Below the pieces are notes generated by a model. The model saw only the letters and a list, made by a program, of their open reading frames with translations. It searched no databases and had not been told where the DNA came from. This document shows positions 43,357 through 53,370 of a stretch of 64,000 bases of DNA, one piece after another. Made by a program: the position numbers and the translations under genes. The stretch comes from CBDDGJ01 sp965227805 (GTDB lineage Bacteria; Pseudomonadota; Alphaproteobacteria; RS24): contig CBDDGJ010000003.1 of assembly GCA_965227805.1 (NCBI GenBank), positions 434,001-498,000 on the forward strand, written 5' to 3'. Numbering within the stretch: the stretch's first letter is position 1; each line of letters begins with the position of its first letter.

Positions 43357-45177
43357 ATGACAGAACATTCTAGCCCTGGCCTGTCGGTAGAAGATGAAGC
43401 GGCACGCCGTCCCAAGGGGCGGTCTTTGCGTCCATTAAGGCAGTTGGTGCCTTTTATCTTGCGCTATCCCTTTATGTTGCTGGGCGCATTAGGGGCGCTT
43501 ACATTGGCCACATTGGCGACATTGGCTTTGCCCATTTCTGTGCGCTTTATGATTGATAAGGGCTTTTCGGGTGCGGATATAGAGCTTATCAATCAATATT
43601 TTTATGCTATGTTTGTGGTGGCGATTATTTTGGGTCTCGCCAGTGCGGCGCGTTTTTATTTTGTCACATGGATTGGTGAACGCGTAACAGCTGATTTACG
43701 CCGCGCCGTCTATGACCATATCACCAGGCTTAGCCCGTCTTTTTTTGAAGTTACCCGCACGGGCGAGGTGCTCTCGCGCCTTACGGCAGATATTACGCTT
43801 ATTCGCCAGGTTGTGGCATCTTCGGCCTCGGTTGCTTTGCGGAATTTATTTTTATTTTTCGGCAGCGCCATTATGCTGGTTTATACCAGCCCATCCCTAA
43901 GTGCTCTGGCTGGCCTGGCTTTGCCGGTGGTGATTTTACCCGTCATTATTTTTGGCAGGGTGGTGCGCCGTTTGGCACGCGCAAGCCAGGATAGAGTGGC
44001 CGATACCAGCGCCCATGCTACCGAAACCTTGGGTGCCATGAATATTGTGCAGGCCTTTACCCATGAAGTGGAAGACCGCGCACGTTTTGGCGCATCGGTG
44101 GAGGCTGCCTTTCGTGTCGCGGCATGGCGGGTCGCGGCACGGGCTGCCCTTACAGCGATTGCGATTGTGCTTATTTTCGGTGCTGTGGTTGGCATTTTAT
44201 GGGTGGGTGCCCAAAATGTGCTAAGCGGCACAATGTCGGAAGGGTTGTTGGGGCAATTTATTCTCTATGCCATATTATGCGCCACCGCTATTGGTGCACT
44301 GTCTGAAGTATGGGGCGATATTCAGCTTGCTGCGGGGGCAACAGAACGCTTAATTGAATTGCTGGATGTTGAACCCGACATTAAGGCGCCTGCCAATCCG
44401 CGCCTGTTTCCGCCACAATCGCGCGGCGAGATTGTCTTTGACCATGTCAATTTTTCTTATCCAACACGTCTTGATATGCAAGCATTGAATGATTTTTCAT
44501 TACACATAAATCCGGGAGAAACCGTCGCTTTGGTTGGCCCTTCGGGCGCAGGCAAAACCACTGTATTTCAGCTGTTAATGCGCTTTTATGATCCGCAAGG
44601 GGGGCAGATTGCCATTGACGAGATTGCCCTCCCCCAGGCCGACCCGGTGGATATGCGTAAAATGCTCGCCTTGGTGCCACAAGAAAGTGTCATTTTCGCT
44701 ATGAGCATTTTTGAAAATATTCGCTTTGGGCGCGTCACGGCACGCCGCGCTGAGGTGGAAGCTGCCGCACGTGCCGCACATGCGCATGATTTTATTACGG
44801 CCTTACCCAATGGCTATGATACAGTTTTGGGCGAGCGCGGCATTACGCTTTCCGGCGGCCAGAAACAAAGGCTTGCCATTGCCCGTGCTATTTTGCGTGA
44901 TGCGCCGGTTTTATTGCTGGATGAAGCAACCTCGGCCCTAGATGCGCAAAGCGAAACCTTAATCCAACAAGCCCTAGGCGAGCTTATGCAAGAGCGCACC
45001 ACTTTGGTGATTGCCCACCGCCTAGCAACTGTGTTGAAGGCCGATCGGATTATTGTTATGGAGGAAGGGCGTATTATTGCCTCTGGCACACATGCAAGCC
45101 TGTTGAAGCAAGGCGGGCTTTATGCCCGTTTGGCAAAATTACAATTCGGCCAGCAAGATAACGCAGCCGCCGAATAA
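43357..45177 (+). CDS. ABC exporter half-transporter (MsbA/multidrug type)
   Basis: The 606-residue protein fuses a six-span membrane domain (about 28-325) to an ATPase domain (about 360-595). Walker A is GPSGAGKTT, the Q-loop follows at LVPQES, the signature is LSGGQKQRLAIA and Walker B is VLLLDEATSAL. The N-terminal tail RRPKGRSLRPLRQLVPF is typical of an alphaproteobacterial group of lipid or drug exporters. It works as a dimer. Its stop faces the convergent MATE gene with one base between. Confidence 0.92.
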   Translation: MTEHSSPGLSVEDEAARRPKGRSLRPLRQLVPFILRYPFMLLGALGALTLATLATLALPISVRFMIDKGFSGADIELINQYFYAMFVVAIILGLASAARFYFVTWIGERVTADLRRAVYDHITRLSPSFFEVTRTGEVLSRLTADITLIRQVVASSASVALRNLFLFFGSAIMLVYTSPSLSALAGLALPVVILPVIIFGRVVRRLARASQDRVADTSAHATETLGAMNIVQAFTHEVEDRARFGASVEAAFRVAAWRVAARAALTAIAIVLIFGAVVGILWVGAQNVLSGTMSEGLLGQFILYAILCATAIGALSEVWGDIQLAAGATERLIELLDVEPDIKAPANPRLFPPQSRGEIVFDHVNFSYPTRLDMQALNDFSLHINPGETVALVGPSGAGKTTVFQLLMRFYDPQGGQIAIDEIALPQADPVDMRKMLALVPQESVIFAMSIFENIRFGRVTARRAEVEAAARAAHAHDFITALPNGYDTVLGERGITLSGGQKQRLAIARAILRDAPVLLLDEATSALDAQSETLIQQALGELMQERTTLVIAHRLATVLKADRIIVMEEGRIIASGTHASLLKQGGLYARLAKLQFGQQDNAAAE

Positions 45178-45178
45178 T

Positions 45179-46570
45179 TTAGCTATTGATGAGTAGGTCG
45201 CGCGTGCGCCATGCGCCCCAGTGATAATAGAGAAAAGCCATAAAGGCTGCCCCGAAAATACCCACCGGAAAACTCCACCAAATGGCAGATACACCTAAAA
45301 CAGGTTCCAGAAATTTTGCAAAGGGTATGCGTAAAACCCACATGGTGATGGCAAAAATAATCATTGGCACAAGCATCGATCCATTGGCGCGTATAATGGC
45401 GAATAGCCCCATGGTTACGGTCAATATCATCCAGCTCCATAACACAATATAATTGATTTCGCGCGCACGCGGTAAGGCCGGGCTATCGGCGGCCAGAAAA
45501 AGCCGCAGCGGCCAATCGCCGCAGGCATAAATAAGCATCGCACTGCCACCAGTTATAAAAAACCCGATCATGCACCCTTTAAGTGCGATTTCATTGACCC
45601 GCCTCCATTGGTTTGCGCCGATATTTTGTGCGGCCATGGCCGACATAGATGCCGCTAAAGCAACAGCCGGCATTTGCACATAGCCCCAAATTTGTGCCGC
45701 CGCGCCATAGGCTGCCGATATATGCGCCCCATAAAGATTAACCATGCCCAGCAAAACAAAATATGATCCTTGCACAATAATATTTTCCAAAGCCATGGGG
45801 CTGCCATTTTTGGTGATCATCCATAAAAGCGGCAAGTGGGGCTTCAGGTGATGCAGCTCGGTGCGGGCTAAAGCAAGCGGTAATTTTTTATGGTAAATAT
45901 AAACCAGCATGGTGCAAAGGGCTATGCCATTGCTAAATGGTGATGCAAGCCCCGCCCCGATAATGCCAAGTGGGGGAAAGCCCCATGCGCCAGTTAAAAA
46001 GACATAGGTAGAGCTCATGCCTAGCCCGACCCATAGGCAGGTAAACAGAAAGGGCGTGCGCGCATCGCCAAGATTACGCAATATCATCATAAGAAAAATA
46101 AAGATGAATAAAAACGGCATACCAAGCGACAGCGCTTTTATATATAAAATCGCATCTTTGCGCGCCAGCGGTGGAATATTCACCACATCAATTAGCGTGC
46201 CGGCGTAAAAAAATCCCATTATGCCAATAAATGTGCCCAACAAAAACGCATAGCTAATAGCGGTGCCGGTAATGCGTTTAATCGCGTCTTGCTGCTTAGC
46301 ACCAAAGGCTTGCCCGATGGCGATGCCGGCGGCCATGCCAAAGCCCATTACTGAGCCAATCATTAGCCAGATCAATATGGTGGCATTGGAAACAGCAATA
46401 AACGCGCCTTCACCCAGCTCGTGGCTCACTAAAAAGGCGCTCCACGTGCCGGCAATGGTGTGCAGAAAATTGCTGGCGAGTAGCGGCAGCGAGAAAAACA
46501 ATAATGTGGGTAACACATTGCCTTCTAATAAGCGCTTTGTGCGCGCATCATCTTGTGACGGAGCTGTCAT
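45179..46570 (-). CDS. MATE-family efflux protein
   Basis: The 463-residue membrane protein has twelve spans and the MATE pattern: LPLLASNFLHTIAGTWSAFLVS near the N-terminus, GFGMAAGIAIGQAFGAKQ in the first half and a matching MSAMAAQNIGANQW in the second. MATE proteins export drugs or organic cations using sodium or protons. The substrate is unknown. Confidence 0.9.
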   Translation of the reverse strand: MTAPSQDDARTKRLLEGNVLPTLLFFSLPLLASNFLHTIAGTWSAFLVSHELGEGAFIAVSNATILIWLMIGSVMGFGMAAGIAIGQAFGAKQQDAIKRITGTAISYAFLLGTFIGIMGFFYAGTLIDVVNIPPLARKDAILYIKALSLGMPFLFIFIFLMMILRNLGDARTPFLFTCLWVGLGMSSTYVFLTGAWGFPPLGIIGAGLASPFSNGIALCTMLVYIYHKKLPLALARTELHHLKPHLPLLWMITKNGSPMALENIIVQGSYFVLLGMVNLYGAHISAAYGAAAQIWGYVQMPAVALAASMSAMAAQNIGANQWRRVNEIALKGCMIGFFITGGSAMLIYACGDWPLRLFLAADSPALPRAREINYIVLWSWMILTVTMGLFAIIRANGSMLVPMIIFAITMWVLRIPFAKFLEPVLGVSAIWWSFPVGIFGAAFMAFLYYHWGAWRTRDLLINS

Positions 46571-46709
46571 ATATACTCACCATAGGTAGAAAAATACAAG
46601 CACAGGTGCATTTGGCAGAATCATAATTCGACAAGCTAGCTTATGCACCAAAACACATCACTGGCAATTACGAAAAGCGTTTGTTATCTTATAAGGCCAT
46701 TTTATTAAA

Positions 46710-47210
46710 CTATTCGGTCACAAAAGAAACGCCTGTTTTATCTAATATGCGCGTCTTACCGATAGAATCTTTCGTCGCCTTTCGCGACGCGGCGTGATAT
46801 TGCTGTGCGCCAGCATATGAATATCTGCCATCGGTTACTTGTGCTTTTTGAATTATTACCTCTATTTTATCTTCTAAGTTTGACTTTACAACGCCTTGAA
46901 ATGTTACTACGAATGATTCTTTTATTCCACCGCCACTAAACGCATCAAAAAGACCAACGCCGGTTGATACGGAATACGAAAATTTTTCACTCCATGATAC
47001 AGTTTTATTTAACCATGTTAAATCATCAATAGCTTGATTTGCTTTACTAACTAAGGTGTGGTTAGGATAGTCGGATATGAACTGCTGATACTCCGTAATA
47101 GTTTGTGCTTTACTAAACTTCATTTCAGGAGTCTCCTGACTTGCCTGATAAAAAAAGAATCCTCCAGCACCAATCAGAACAAGTATTATAAAAATTAAAA
47201 CGAATCTCAT
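46710..47210 (-). CDS. Hypothetical single-span protein
   Basis: I do not recognise this 166-residue protein. It has one N-terminal membrane segment (about 3-22, FVLIFIILVLIGAGGFFFYQ) and an otherwise soluble, serine- and threonine-rich part predicted to face the periplasm. Its DNA is more AT-rich than its neighbours and there is no clear ribosome site, which hints at recent acquisition. It sits alone between the MATE gene and an acyl-CoA dehydrogenase gene. Confidence 0.6.
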   Translation of the reverse strand: MRFVLIFIILVLIGAGGFFFYQASQETPEMKFSKAQTITEYQQFISDYPNHTLVSKANQAIDDLTWLNKTVSWSEKFSYSVSTGVGLFDAFSGGGIKESFVVTFQGVVKSNLEDKIEVIIQKAQVTDGRYSYAGAQQYHAASRKATKDSIGKTRILDKTGVSFVTE

Positions 47211-47254
47211 TATATAAATCTAATTTAGTCCCTTAATATATTTTCCAAATTTCG

Positions 47255-48556
47255 CTAGTTGCGGAATACGGCCGCTTCTACGGCGTCTTCCCCCTCGCTT
47301 TGATTGGCTTTAATTTCATTGCGTCCCACAACCAAATGATGCACTTCATCCGGGCCATCGGCAATGCGCAATGTCCGTTGTTGGGCATACATGCGTGCCA
47401 GTGGCGTCCATTGTGATACGCCGGTTGCGCCGTGAATTTGGATGGCTTGGTCGATAATTTGGCACACACGTTCGGGCACGAGGGCTTTTACCATATGCAC
47501 CCACATACGTGCTTCACGATTGCCCAGCACATCCATCGCACGGGCGGCTTTGAGCACCATGAGGCGCATGGATTCGATTTCGATACGCGCGCGCGAGATC
47601 ACTTCAACATTTTTACCTAATTGTGAGAGCGGCCGGCCAAAGGCTTCGCGCGAATTACCGCGTTTTACCATCATATCAAGTGCCTTTTCGGCAGCACCGA
47701 TAGAGCGCATGCAATGGTGAATCCGCCCCGGGCCTAAGCGTAATTGTGATATTTCGAAACCACGCCCTTCGCCAAGCAAAATATTATCTTCTGGCACGCG
47801 CACATTGGTAAAGCGAATATGCATATGCCCATGCGGCGCATCTGGATTACCAAAGACATGCATACCATCAAGAATTTCAACCCCTGGCGTGTCGGTTGGC
47901 ACCAAAATCTGTGATTGCTGCTTATGCGGGGGGGCATCGGGGCTGGTTTTCACCATAGTGATCATAATTTTACAGCGCGGATCGCCCGCACCCGAAGCGT
48001 AATATTTTTCGCCATTTAGCACCCATTCGCCATTTTCCAAAACAGCGCGCATGCCGATATTTTTTGCATCCGACGAGGCCAGATTCGGTTCTGTCATAGC
48101 ATAGGCCGAGCGAATCTCACCATTAAGCAATGGCTTCAACCATTTTTCTTTTTGCTCTGGTGTGCCAACGCGTTCCAATACTTCCATATTACCCGTATCG
48201 GGCGCGGCGCAATTCATGGTTTCAGATGCGAGCGGATTTTTACCAAGCTCGGCAGCGATAAACGCATAATCCAAATTGCTCAACCCCTCACCACTTTCGG
48301 CATCGGGCAAAAAGAAGTTCCACAAGCCTGCTTCCTTGGCTTTTTGCTTGGCGCCGTCCAAAGCCTCTAACTGCCCTGGTGCATAGCTCCAAATATCGGT
48401 TTTATCCTTGCCAAGCCGGTCAAATTCTATCGACATGGGCTCAACCACATCGGCAATAAATTTTTTCACCGCATCATAAAGTGGCATCGCCTTATCGGAC
48501 ATGCGTAAATCATTTAAGTCATCTTGCGGATTAAAGCCGAATTGGGTTGTGCTCAT
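47255..48556 (-). CDS. Acyl-CoA dehydrogenase
   Basis: The 433-residue flavoenzyme has YAMTEPNLASSDAKN for FAD contact, GRIHHCMRSIGAAEKALDMM, and QIHGATGVSQWTPLARMY near the C-terminus. The long form with FNPQDDLNDLRMSDKAMPLYDAV at the start resembles the alphaproteobacterial group of medium-to-long or branched-chain enzymes. The start at 48556 has an AGGGAG site; an upstream frame adding 12 residues was rejected. Substrate cannot be read from sequence. Confidence 0.9.
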   Translation of the reverse strand: MSTTQFGFNPQDDLNDLRMSDKAMPLYDAVKKFIADVVEPMSIEFDRLGKDKTDIWSYAPGQLEALDGAKQKAKEAGLWNFFLPDAESGEGLSNLDYAFIAAELGKNPLASETMNCAAPDTGNMEVLERVGTPEQKEKWLKPLLNGEIRSAYAMTEPNLASSDAKNIGMRAVLENGEWVLNGEKYYASGAGDPRCKIMITMVKTSPDAPPHKQQSQILVPTDTPGVEILDGMHVFGNPDAPHGHMHIRFTNVRVPEDNILLGEGRGFEISQLRLGPGRIHHCMRSIGAAEKALDMMVKRGNSREAFGRPLSQLGKNVEVISRARIEIESMRLMVLKAARAMDVLGNREARMWVHMVKALVPERVCQIIDQAIQIHGATGVSQWTPLARMYAQQRTLRIADGPDEVHHLVVGRNEIKANQSEGEDAVEAAVFRN

Positions 48557-48627
48557 GTTCAAAATCTCCCTTAATATTTTGGGCACATTCAAAAACGTAT
48601 GCCCGTTTTTGTCAAGCCCTAATCCAC

Positions 48628-50052
48628 TTATGTATCGGCTAAGCGCCGCAATGTATCTTCGTGCGTTTTGCGGTCAATGTTATAAAAAGAAATAGCGATA
48701 ATCATGAGCATCCAAAAGGTTAAAATAACGGGCACATAATAAGCCCCAAGCCGCCATATGGCCGCATCGGGCACATCGGCAGGGGCGGTGCCTTCGGGCA
48801 GGCCAGCATAGGCCATAATCAGGCCAGCAATCAAAATACCCAGACCCGTTACCGATTTACGGATAAAGGTGATGCTGGCAAAAAATATCCCCTCCGAACG
48901 TCTGCCCGTGCGCATTTCGCCTTGCTCCACCATATCAGCCATCATCGACATTGATAAAATTTGAAAGCAAATAATAAAACCCAAATCAATTGCATATACA
49001 ATCAAAACAAACCAAAATGTGAAATCTGTGCCATTTGCGGGCAAAACATCAAATAAACGCAAGATGATAGGAACGGGCTGCCCCAAAAAAGCAATGAGGC
49101 CGATAATAATCGCCGCCCGTTTTTTGCCGATAAAGCGTGTCACCAAAGGTGCCATAAGCGCGCCCATAAGGGCTGATAAAAATACACTTAGCGTATAAAG
49201 GCCAATTTGTTGTGTGGAAAACTCCCAAAAATAAGTGAGCATAATAAAAGTCAGACCCGCCGAAATGCCCGCAGCAATCGCGCCAAATAATGCGGCAACA
49301 AAAAGCGCGATATAAGACCTATCGACAAGGGTATGAATAATCTCGCGGAAAATCTCGCCCACCCGCATGATTTTACGCGCGGGTGGTGTGCTTAAGCGCG
49401 GAATATAAGCATGGGTGGCAAGCGCAGACCCCATAATCGCACAAAATATAAAAAGCGATGCAATCATGCCATAAAAGGCATAGGCGTCGCGGTTAAAACG
49501 ACCATCTGTAATGAGCGGGGTGGCGAAAGCCGGGAAAACCAACAAGAACATCGTAACGGAGCTGGCATTGCCGCCCGTCCAGCCGAAAAAAAGCCGAAAA
49601 CTAAATAGGGTGCTGCGTTCCTCATAATCTCTGGTTAATTCGGGTGTAAGGGCAGCGCTGGGCGTTTCAAAAAAAGTAATAAAGGTGCGAATGAGAATGG
49701 CAAGCCCCAGCACATACCAAAATAATGCCATTTGCGACCAGCCATGCGGCGGGTTCCAAAATAGAAAATAAGTCGCGGCCACGGGCACGGCTGACAGATA
49801 CATAAAAGGATGCCGTCTGCCCCAGCGCGAGCGTAGATTATCCGACCAATAGCCGACAATCGGATCGCTTAGCGCATCAAAAACCAGCGCGATGGTTAAA
49901 GCAAGCCCGGCCAAGCGGGTATCTAGGCCGATAACTTGGCTATAAAACAATAAAAAGAAATAGTTAAACCCAGCATCTTTAATCCCATAAGACATAGCAC
50001 CAGAGCCATGGGCGCATTTCATCCATAATGGTAGTCGCTGTGATTGTGCCAT
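48628..50052 (-). CDS. GPH/MelB-type cation symporter
   Basis: The 474-residue protein has about twelve spans and the glycoside-pentoside-hexuronide family features: DALSDPIVGYWSDNLRSRWGRRHPFMYLSA after the second span, FFETPSAALTPELTRDYEERSTLF, and a repeat of the cytoplasmic loop pattern in the second half (QGEMRTGRRSEGIFFAS). Marine relatives import sugars or other organic solutes with sodium. Substrate is unknown; catabolic genes surround it. Confidence 0.87.
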   Translation of the reverse strand: MAQSQRLPLWMKCAHGSGAMSYGIKDAGFNYFFLLFYSQVIGLDTRLAGLALTIALVFDALSDPIVGYWSDNLRSRWGRRHPFMYLSAVPVAATYFLFWNPPHGWSQMALFWYVLGLAILIRTFITFFETPSAALTPELTRDYEERSTLFSFRLFFGWTGGNASSVTMFLLVFPAFATPLITDGRFNRDAYAFYGMIASLFIFCAIMGSALATHAYIPRLSTPPARKIMRVGEIFREIIHTLVDRSYIALFVAALFGAIAAGISAGLTFIMLTYFWEFSTQQIGLYTLSVFLSALMGALMAPLVTRFIGKKRAAIIIGLIAFLGQPVPIILRLFDVLPANGTDFTFWFVLIVYAIDLGFIICFQILSMSMMADMVEQGEMRTGRRSEGIFFASITFIRKSVTGLGILIAGLIMAYAGLPEGTAPADVPDAAIWRLGAYYVPVILTFWMLMIIAISFYNIDRKTHEDTLRRLADT

Positions 50053-50137
50053 AAAACCATCCCCTTTTTATTAGATGCTAGCTTTTTCCATATAATTTGG
50101 CTAGAGTAAAATGCATATAATAGGGAGGGCAGTGTAG

Positions 50138-51115
50138 ATGCGGGATTTTGACCGAAAAGCGAATTTGGCGACTTTGGATATTAGCGATCAATTAAGGCGT
50201 GCCTTGCAAAAGTCTGAAGATATAACAAGCGATATGGAAAAAGCCGTGACGCCAACCACAAAAGAGGCATGGCACGATTTTATCAAACAGCAAGATGCGC
50301 AACGCCTAAAAGACGCGGCTGTTTTATTCGATCGCTTTCAAGGTGAAATTCATGCCGAGACCTGCGCCGGCGTGCCGACATATCGGCTTGAACCGAACCA
50401 GCCCGACCCGGCTTTTGCCGATTATATTTTCCTGCATTTTCATGGCGGTGGTTATGTATTTGGTGGCGGTGAGAGTGGTATTATCGAACCTCTGGTTATG
50501 CTAAACCATATCAGGATAAAAGTGGTGAGTGTGGATTACCGCATGCCACCCAGCTATCCCGCCCCTGCTGCGTGTGATGATGCGCTTTGTGTTTATCAAG
50601 ATTTGGTTGCGCGCTATGGGGCTGAGCATATTATTATCGGCGGCACATCCGCCGGTGCAGGTTTAAGTTTGAGCCTGATACAAGCAGCTTTGGCGCAAAA
50701 TATTGCCCCGCCCGCAGCTGTGTTTTTGGGCACAGCCTGGGCAGATATCAGCAAAGCCAGCGACACATTATATAGTCTGGAAAATGTTGATCGCAGGCTT
50801 CCCACCTATCATGCGATTTTAGAAGCAGCAGGAAAACTTTATGCCGATGGGCGCGATGCCACCGATCCGCTTGTTTCGCCACTTTACGGGTCTTTTGCAA
50901 ACTTTCCGCCCTGTTTTTTGGTGAGCGGCACGCGTGATTTATTGTTAAGCGATACGGTGCGGGTGCATCGCAAATTGCGCCGCGCGGATGTGCGGGCGGA
51001 TATGCATATTTTCGAAGCCCATTCCCATGCCGACTATCTGGTGGTCGCCCATGCGCCCGAAACGGCTGAGCTTTACCGCGAGTTTTATCGTTTTTTGCAG
51101 CAGGTGACAGCTTAA
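50138..51115 (+). CDS. Alpha/beta-hydrolase of the hormone-sensitive lipase group
   Basis: The 325-residue protein has the HGGG oxyanion motif (LHFHGGGYVFGGG), the nucleophile elbow GGTSAGAG, an acid in GTRDLLLSD and the catalytic histidine in AHSHADYLV, the full triad of family IV esterases. A strong GGAGGG site precedes the ATG. It likely hydrolyses short-chain esters in the cytoplasm; no signal peptide is seen. It is divergent from the GPH symporter. Confidence 0.9.
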   Translation: MRDFDRKANLATLDISDQLRRALQKSEDITSDMEKAVTPTTKEAWHDFIKQQDAQRLKDAAVLFDRFQGEIHAETCAGVPTYRLEPNQPDPAFADYIFLHFHGGGYVFGGGESGIIEPLVMLNHIRIKVVSVDYRMPPSYPAPAACDDALCVYQDLVARYGAEHIIIGGTSAGAGLSLSLIQAALAQNIAPPAAVFLGTAWADISKASDTLYSLENVDRRLPTYHAILEAAGKLYADGRDATDPLVSPLYGSFANFPPCFLVSGTRDLLLSDTVRVHRKLRRADVRADMHIFEAHSHADYLVVAHAPETAELYREFYRFLQQVTA

Positions 51116-51126
51116 TTTAAGCCCGC

Positions 51127-51936
51127 CTATTTTTTAAGGGCTCGAAAATCGGGTTTGCGTTTTTGGGCAAATGCCTTCACCCCTTCGGCAAATTCCGGCT
51201 GATTGCAATAATGTTTTTGCATGTCGCGCTCATAATCAAGCTGGGCATCAAAAGCAGTTTGCAAGGCATGGTCATGGGCTTTTGTGCCCGCCTTTAGGCC
51301 ACCCACCGCGCTATCGGCCATGCGTTCAGCATAGGCCATAACCGTTGGCATAAGCGCGTCATCGGCAACACAATCCCACACCATACCCCATTCATGCGCG
51401 GTTTTTGCATCCAGAGAGTCGCCCAACATAGTGAGCCCATTGGCACGCGCCCGCCCGATAAGCTGCGGCACCAACCAGGACGCGCCAACATCGGAAATAA
51501 TGCCCAATTGCGGCCCAAAGACGAGCTTGAATTTGGCTGATTGTGCGGCCACAACCAAATCGCCACACAAAGCAAGCCCCACGCCACCGCCGGCGGCGAT
51601 GCCATTTATGGCGGTGATAACCGGCTTGCTACCGTGAATAATGGCGCGCACCAGCGGGTTAAAGCCAATTTCCATAGCATGGGCGGTGGCGTCTCCTGCC
51701 GACCACCCCTCCTCGCGTGGCCATTGGCCATCAACCAAATCGGCACCCGCACAAAAGCCGCGCCCGCTGCCCGTTAAAACAATCACGCGCACCGCATCAT
51801 CTTGCGCGGCGTGCGCCAAGGCAGCCAGTAGCGCATCAACCAGCGGGCGGTTAAGACTGTTCAAAACATCTGGGCGGTTAAGGGTTAGCGTCAAAATCCC
51901 TTTGTCATTAAGGTCGCTTAAAATCATCTCTGTCAT
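51127..51936 (-). CDS. Enoyl-CoA hydratase/isomerase family protein
   Basis: The 269-residue crotonase-fold protein has LNRPDVLNSLNRPLVDALL, the oxyanion segments GSGRGFCAGADLVDG and AINGIAAGGGVGLALCGDLV, and GPQLGIISDVGASWLVPQLIG. The glycine-aspartate pattern at the second active-site position (SDVGASWL) is closer to PaaG-type isomerases than to classic hydratases. It is convergent with the esterase gene. Confidence 0.88.
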   Translation of the reverse strand: MTEMILSDLNDKGILTLTLNRPDVLNSLNRPLVDALLAALAHAAQDDAVRVIVLTGSGRGFCAGADLVDGQWPREEGWSAGDATAHAMEIGFNPLVRAIIHGSKPVITAINGIAAGGGVGLALCGDLVVAAQSAKFKLVFGPQLGIISDVGASWLVPQLIGRARANGLTMLGDSLDAKTAHEWGMVWDCVADDALMPTVMAYAERMADSAVGGLKAGTKAHDHALQTAFDAQLDYERDMQKHYCNQPEFAEGVKAFAQKRKPDFRALKK

Positions 51937-51970
51937 TTATATTTCCTTTTTATTATTGATTATGAAAGTT

Positions 51971-52726
51971 TTAATTTTCCAAAGGCTTGCGTGCTGCCCG
52001 GCGGAAAGATTTTAATAAATCATATATACCATAATCGATTTTTTCCCACTCCGCTAACAGGCCGCGCCGAAAGCGATAGCTTACCTGCACATTTTGTCCA
52101 AGTGTAAGGCGGCCTGCACAAAAGGCAATCGGTTCGGTTGCCTTGCGGCATAAAAAATAATGTGCCATTTCACGCATAGGCTGAATATTCGTTTGGGCAA
52201 CGCGGAAAAGCTCGTAATCAGCATAGGGGCTATCGGGTTTGAAGTGATAGCGTTCTAACCCATTTGGTAAAATATGCGCCATATCATAAATATATGGTGC
52301 GTAAATATCATCAAAAATCCGTGTATGAGATAAAACAGACCTGCTTTCATGCAGGCTAATCAGCAATAAAGGCGCATCATTATCATTGCGTAAGAAAGCC
52401 TCATGCCGGGTGAGGCTATAAGGCAGAAAATCCGGAAATAAAGCATGCAGTTGCACATTATCGCGTATACCGGTTACACGGTCGCGTTTATAGCGCGTAT
52501 AATTTTGCGGTATGGCAAATAGCGCGCCGCCAATTTCGAGCCCCACACGGCTATGATCAGCGCTAAAAGAAAGCTGATTACCCCGAATGCTGTCTATGCC
52601 GGGTCCAAAATAAACCCAGATGAACAAAGCACAGGCAATCAAGGTGCCCCCGGCAAAACCAAGCGGCAAAAGCCATATCGGCCAATCTTGCCTTATGTTC
52701 ATATTGCGTGGTAAAAAACGGGTCAT
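51971..52726 (-). CDS. Hypothetical membrane-anchored protein
   Basis: I do not recognise this 251-residue protein. It has one N-terminal membrane span (about 17-40, WLLPLGFAGGTLIACALFIWVYF) and a soluble part of about 200 residues, likely periplasmic, with two isolated cysteines. It lies upstream of the enoyl-CoA hydratase on the same strand with 34 bases between. No function can be assigned. Confidence 0.65.
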   Translation of the reverse strand: MTRFLPRNMNIRQDWPIWLLPLGFAGGTLIACALFIWVYFGPGIDSIRGNQLSFSADHSRVGLEIGGALFAIPQNYTRYKRDRVTGIRDNVQLHALFPDFLPYSLTRHEAFLRNDNDAPLLLISLHESRSVLSHTRIFDDIYAPYIYDMAHILPNGLERYHFKPDSPYADYELFRVAQTNIQPMREMAHYFLCRKATEPIAFCAGRLTLGQNVQVSYRFRRGLLAEWEKIDYGIYDLLKSFRRAARKPLEN

Positions 52727-52830
52727 AAAATCCTTTATAGTGCAAAAATTTATCCGATTCAGCTTGCCTTTTTATAAAAATTAGCCATTCTTACCGAATT
52801 GTGACTATACATAGAAGGGTTTAAGGGACT

Positions 52831-53358
52831 ATGTCAATTTATAGCTTAGGGGATAAAAAGCCTATTTTACCAGCATCGGGCAATTACTGGATTGCCCCCA
52901 CCGCACAGATTATCGGTGATATTGAACTGGCAGAAAATGCTAGCATCTGGTTTGGGGCAACGCTGCGCGGGGATAATGAACGCATCACCATCGGCGCGGG
53001 GTCGAATGTGCAAGATGGCAGTGTGATGCATACAGATATGGGCTTTCCCTTAACCTTGGGAAAATATGTCACTGTCGGGCACATGGCCATGCTGCATGGC
53101 TGCACCATTGGCGATCATAGTCTGGTCGGCATTGGTGCGACAATTCTAAATGGCGCAAAAATCGGCAAAAATTGCCTCATTGGTGCCCATGCGCTTATTG
53201 GCGAGGGGAAGGAAATTCCCGATAATTCCATGGTGCTGGGTATGCCCGGTAAAATCACCCGTGAACTGGATGAGAATAATGAAAAAATCATGATTGCCAT
53301 GGCCGAACATTATGTCGAAAACTGGCAGCGCTATAAGCGGAATTTACAGGAAATATAA
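52831..53358 (+). CDS. Gamma-carbonic-anhydrase-like hexapeptide protein
   Basis: The 175-residue left-handed beta-helix protein has the family stretches LAENASIWFGATLRGDNE, NVQDGSVMHTD and the zinc histidines in VTVGHMAMLHGCTIGD. It belongs to the YrdA/PaaY/CaiE group of gamma-CA-like proteins; PaaY is a thioesterase and CaiE supports carnitine metabolism, so carbonic anhydrase activity is not assured. It precedes an enoyl-CoA hydratase by 12 bases, the same pairing as caiE with caiD. Confidence 0.9.
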   Translation: MSIYSLGDKKPILPASGNYWIAPTAQIIGDIELAENASIWFGATLRGDNERITIGAGSNVQDGSVMHTDMGFPLTLGKYVTVGHMAMLHGCTIGDHSLVGIGATILNGAKIGKNCLIGAHALIGEGKEIPDNSMVLGMPGKITRELDENNEKIMIAMAEHYVENWQRYKRNLQEI

Positions 53359-53370
53359 AAGGAATGTGAT

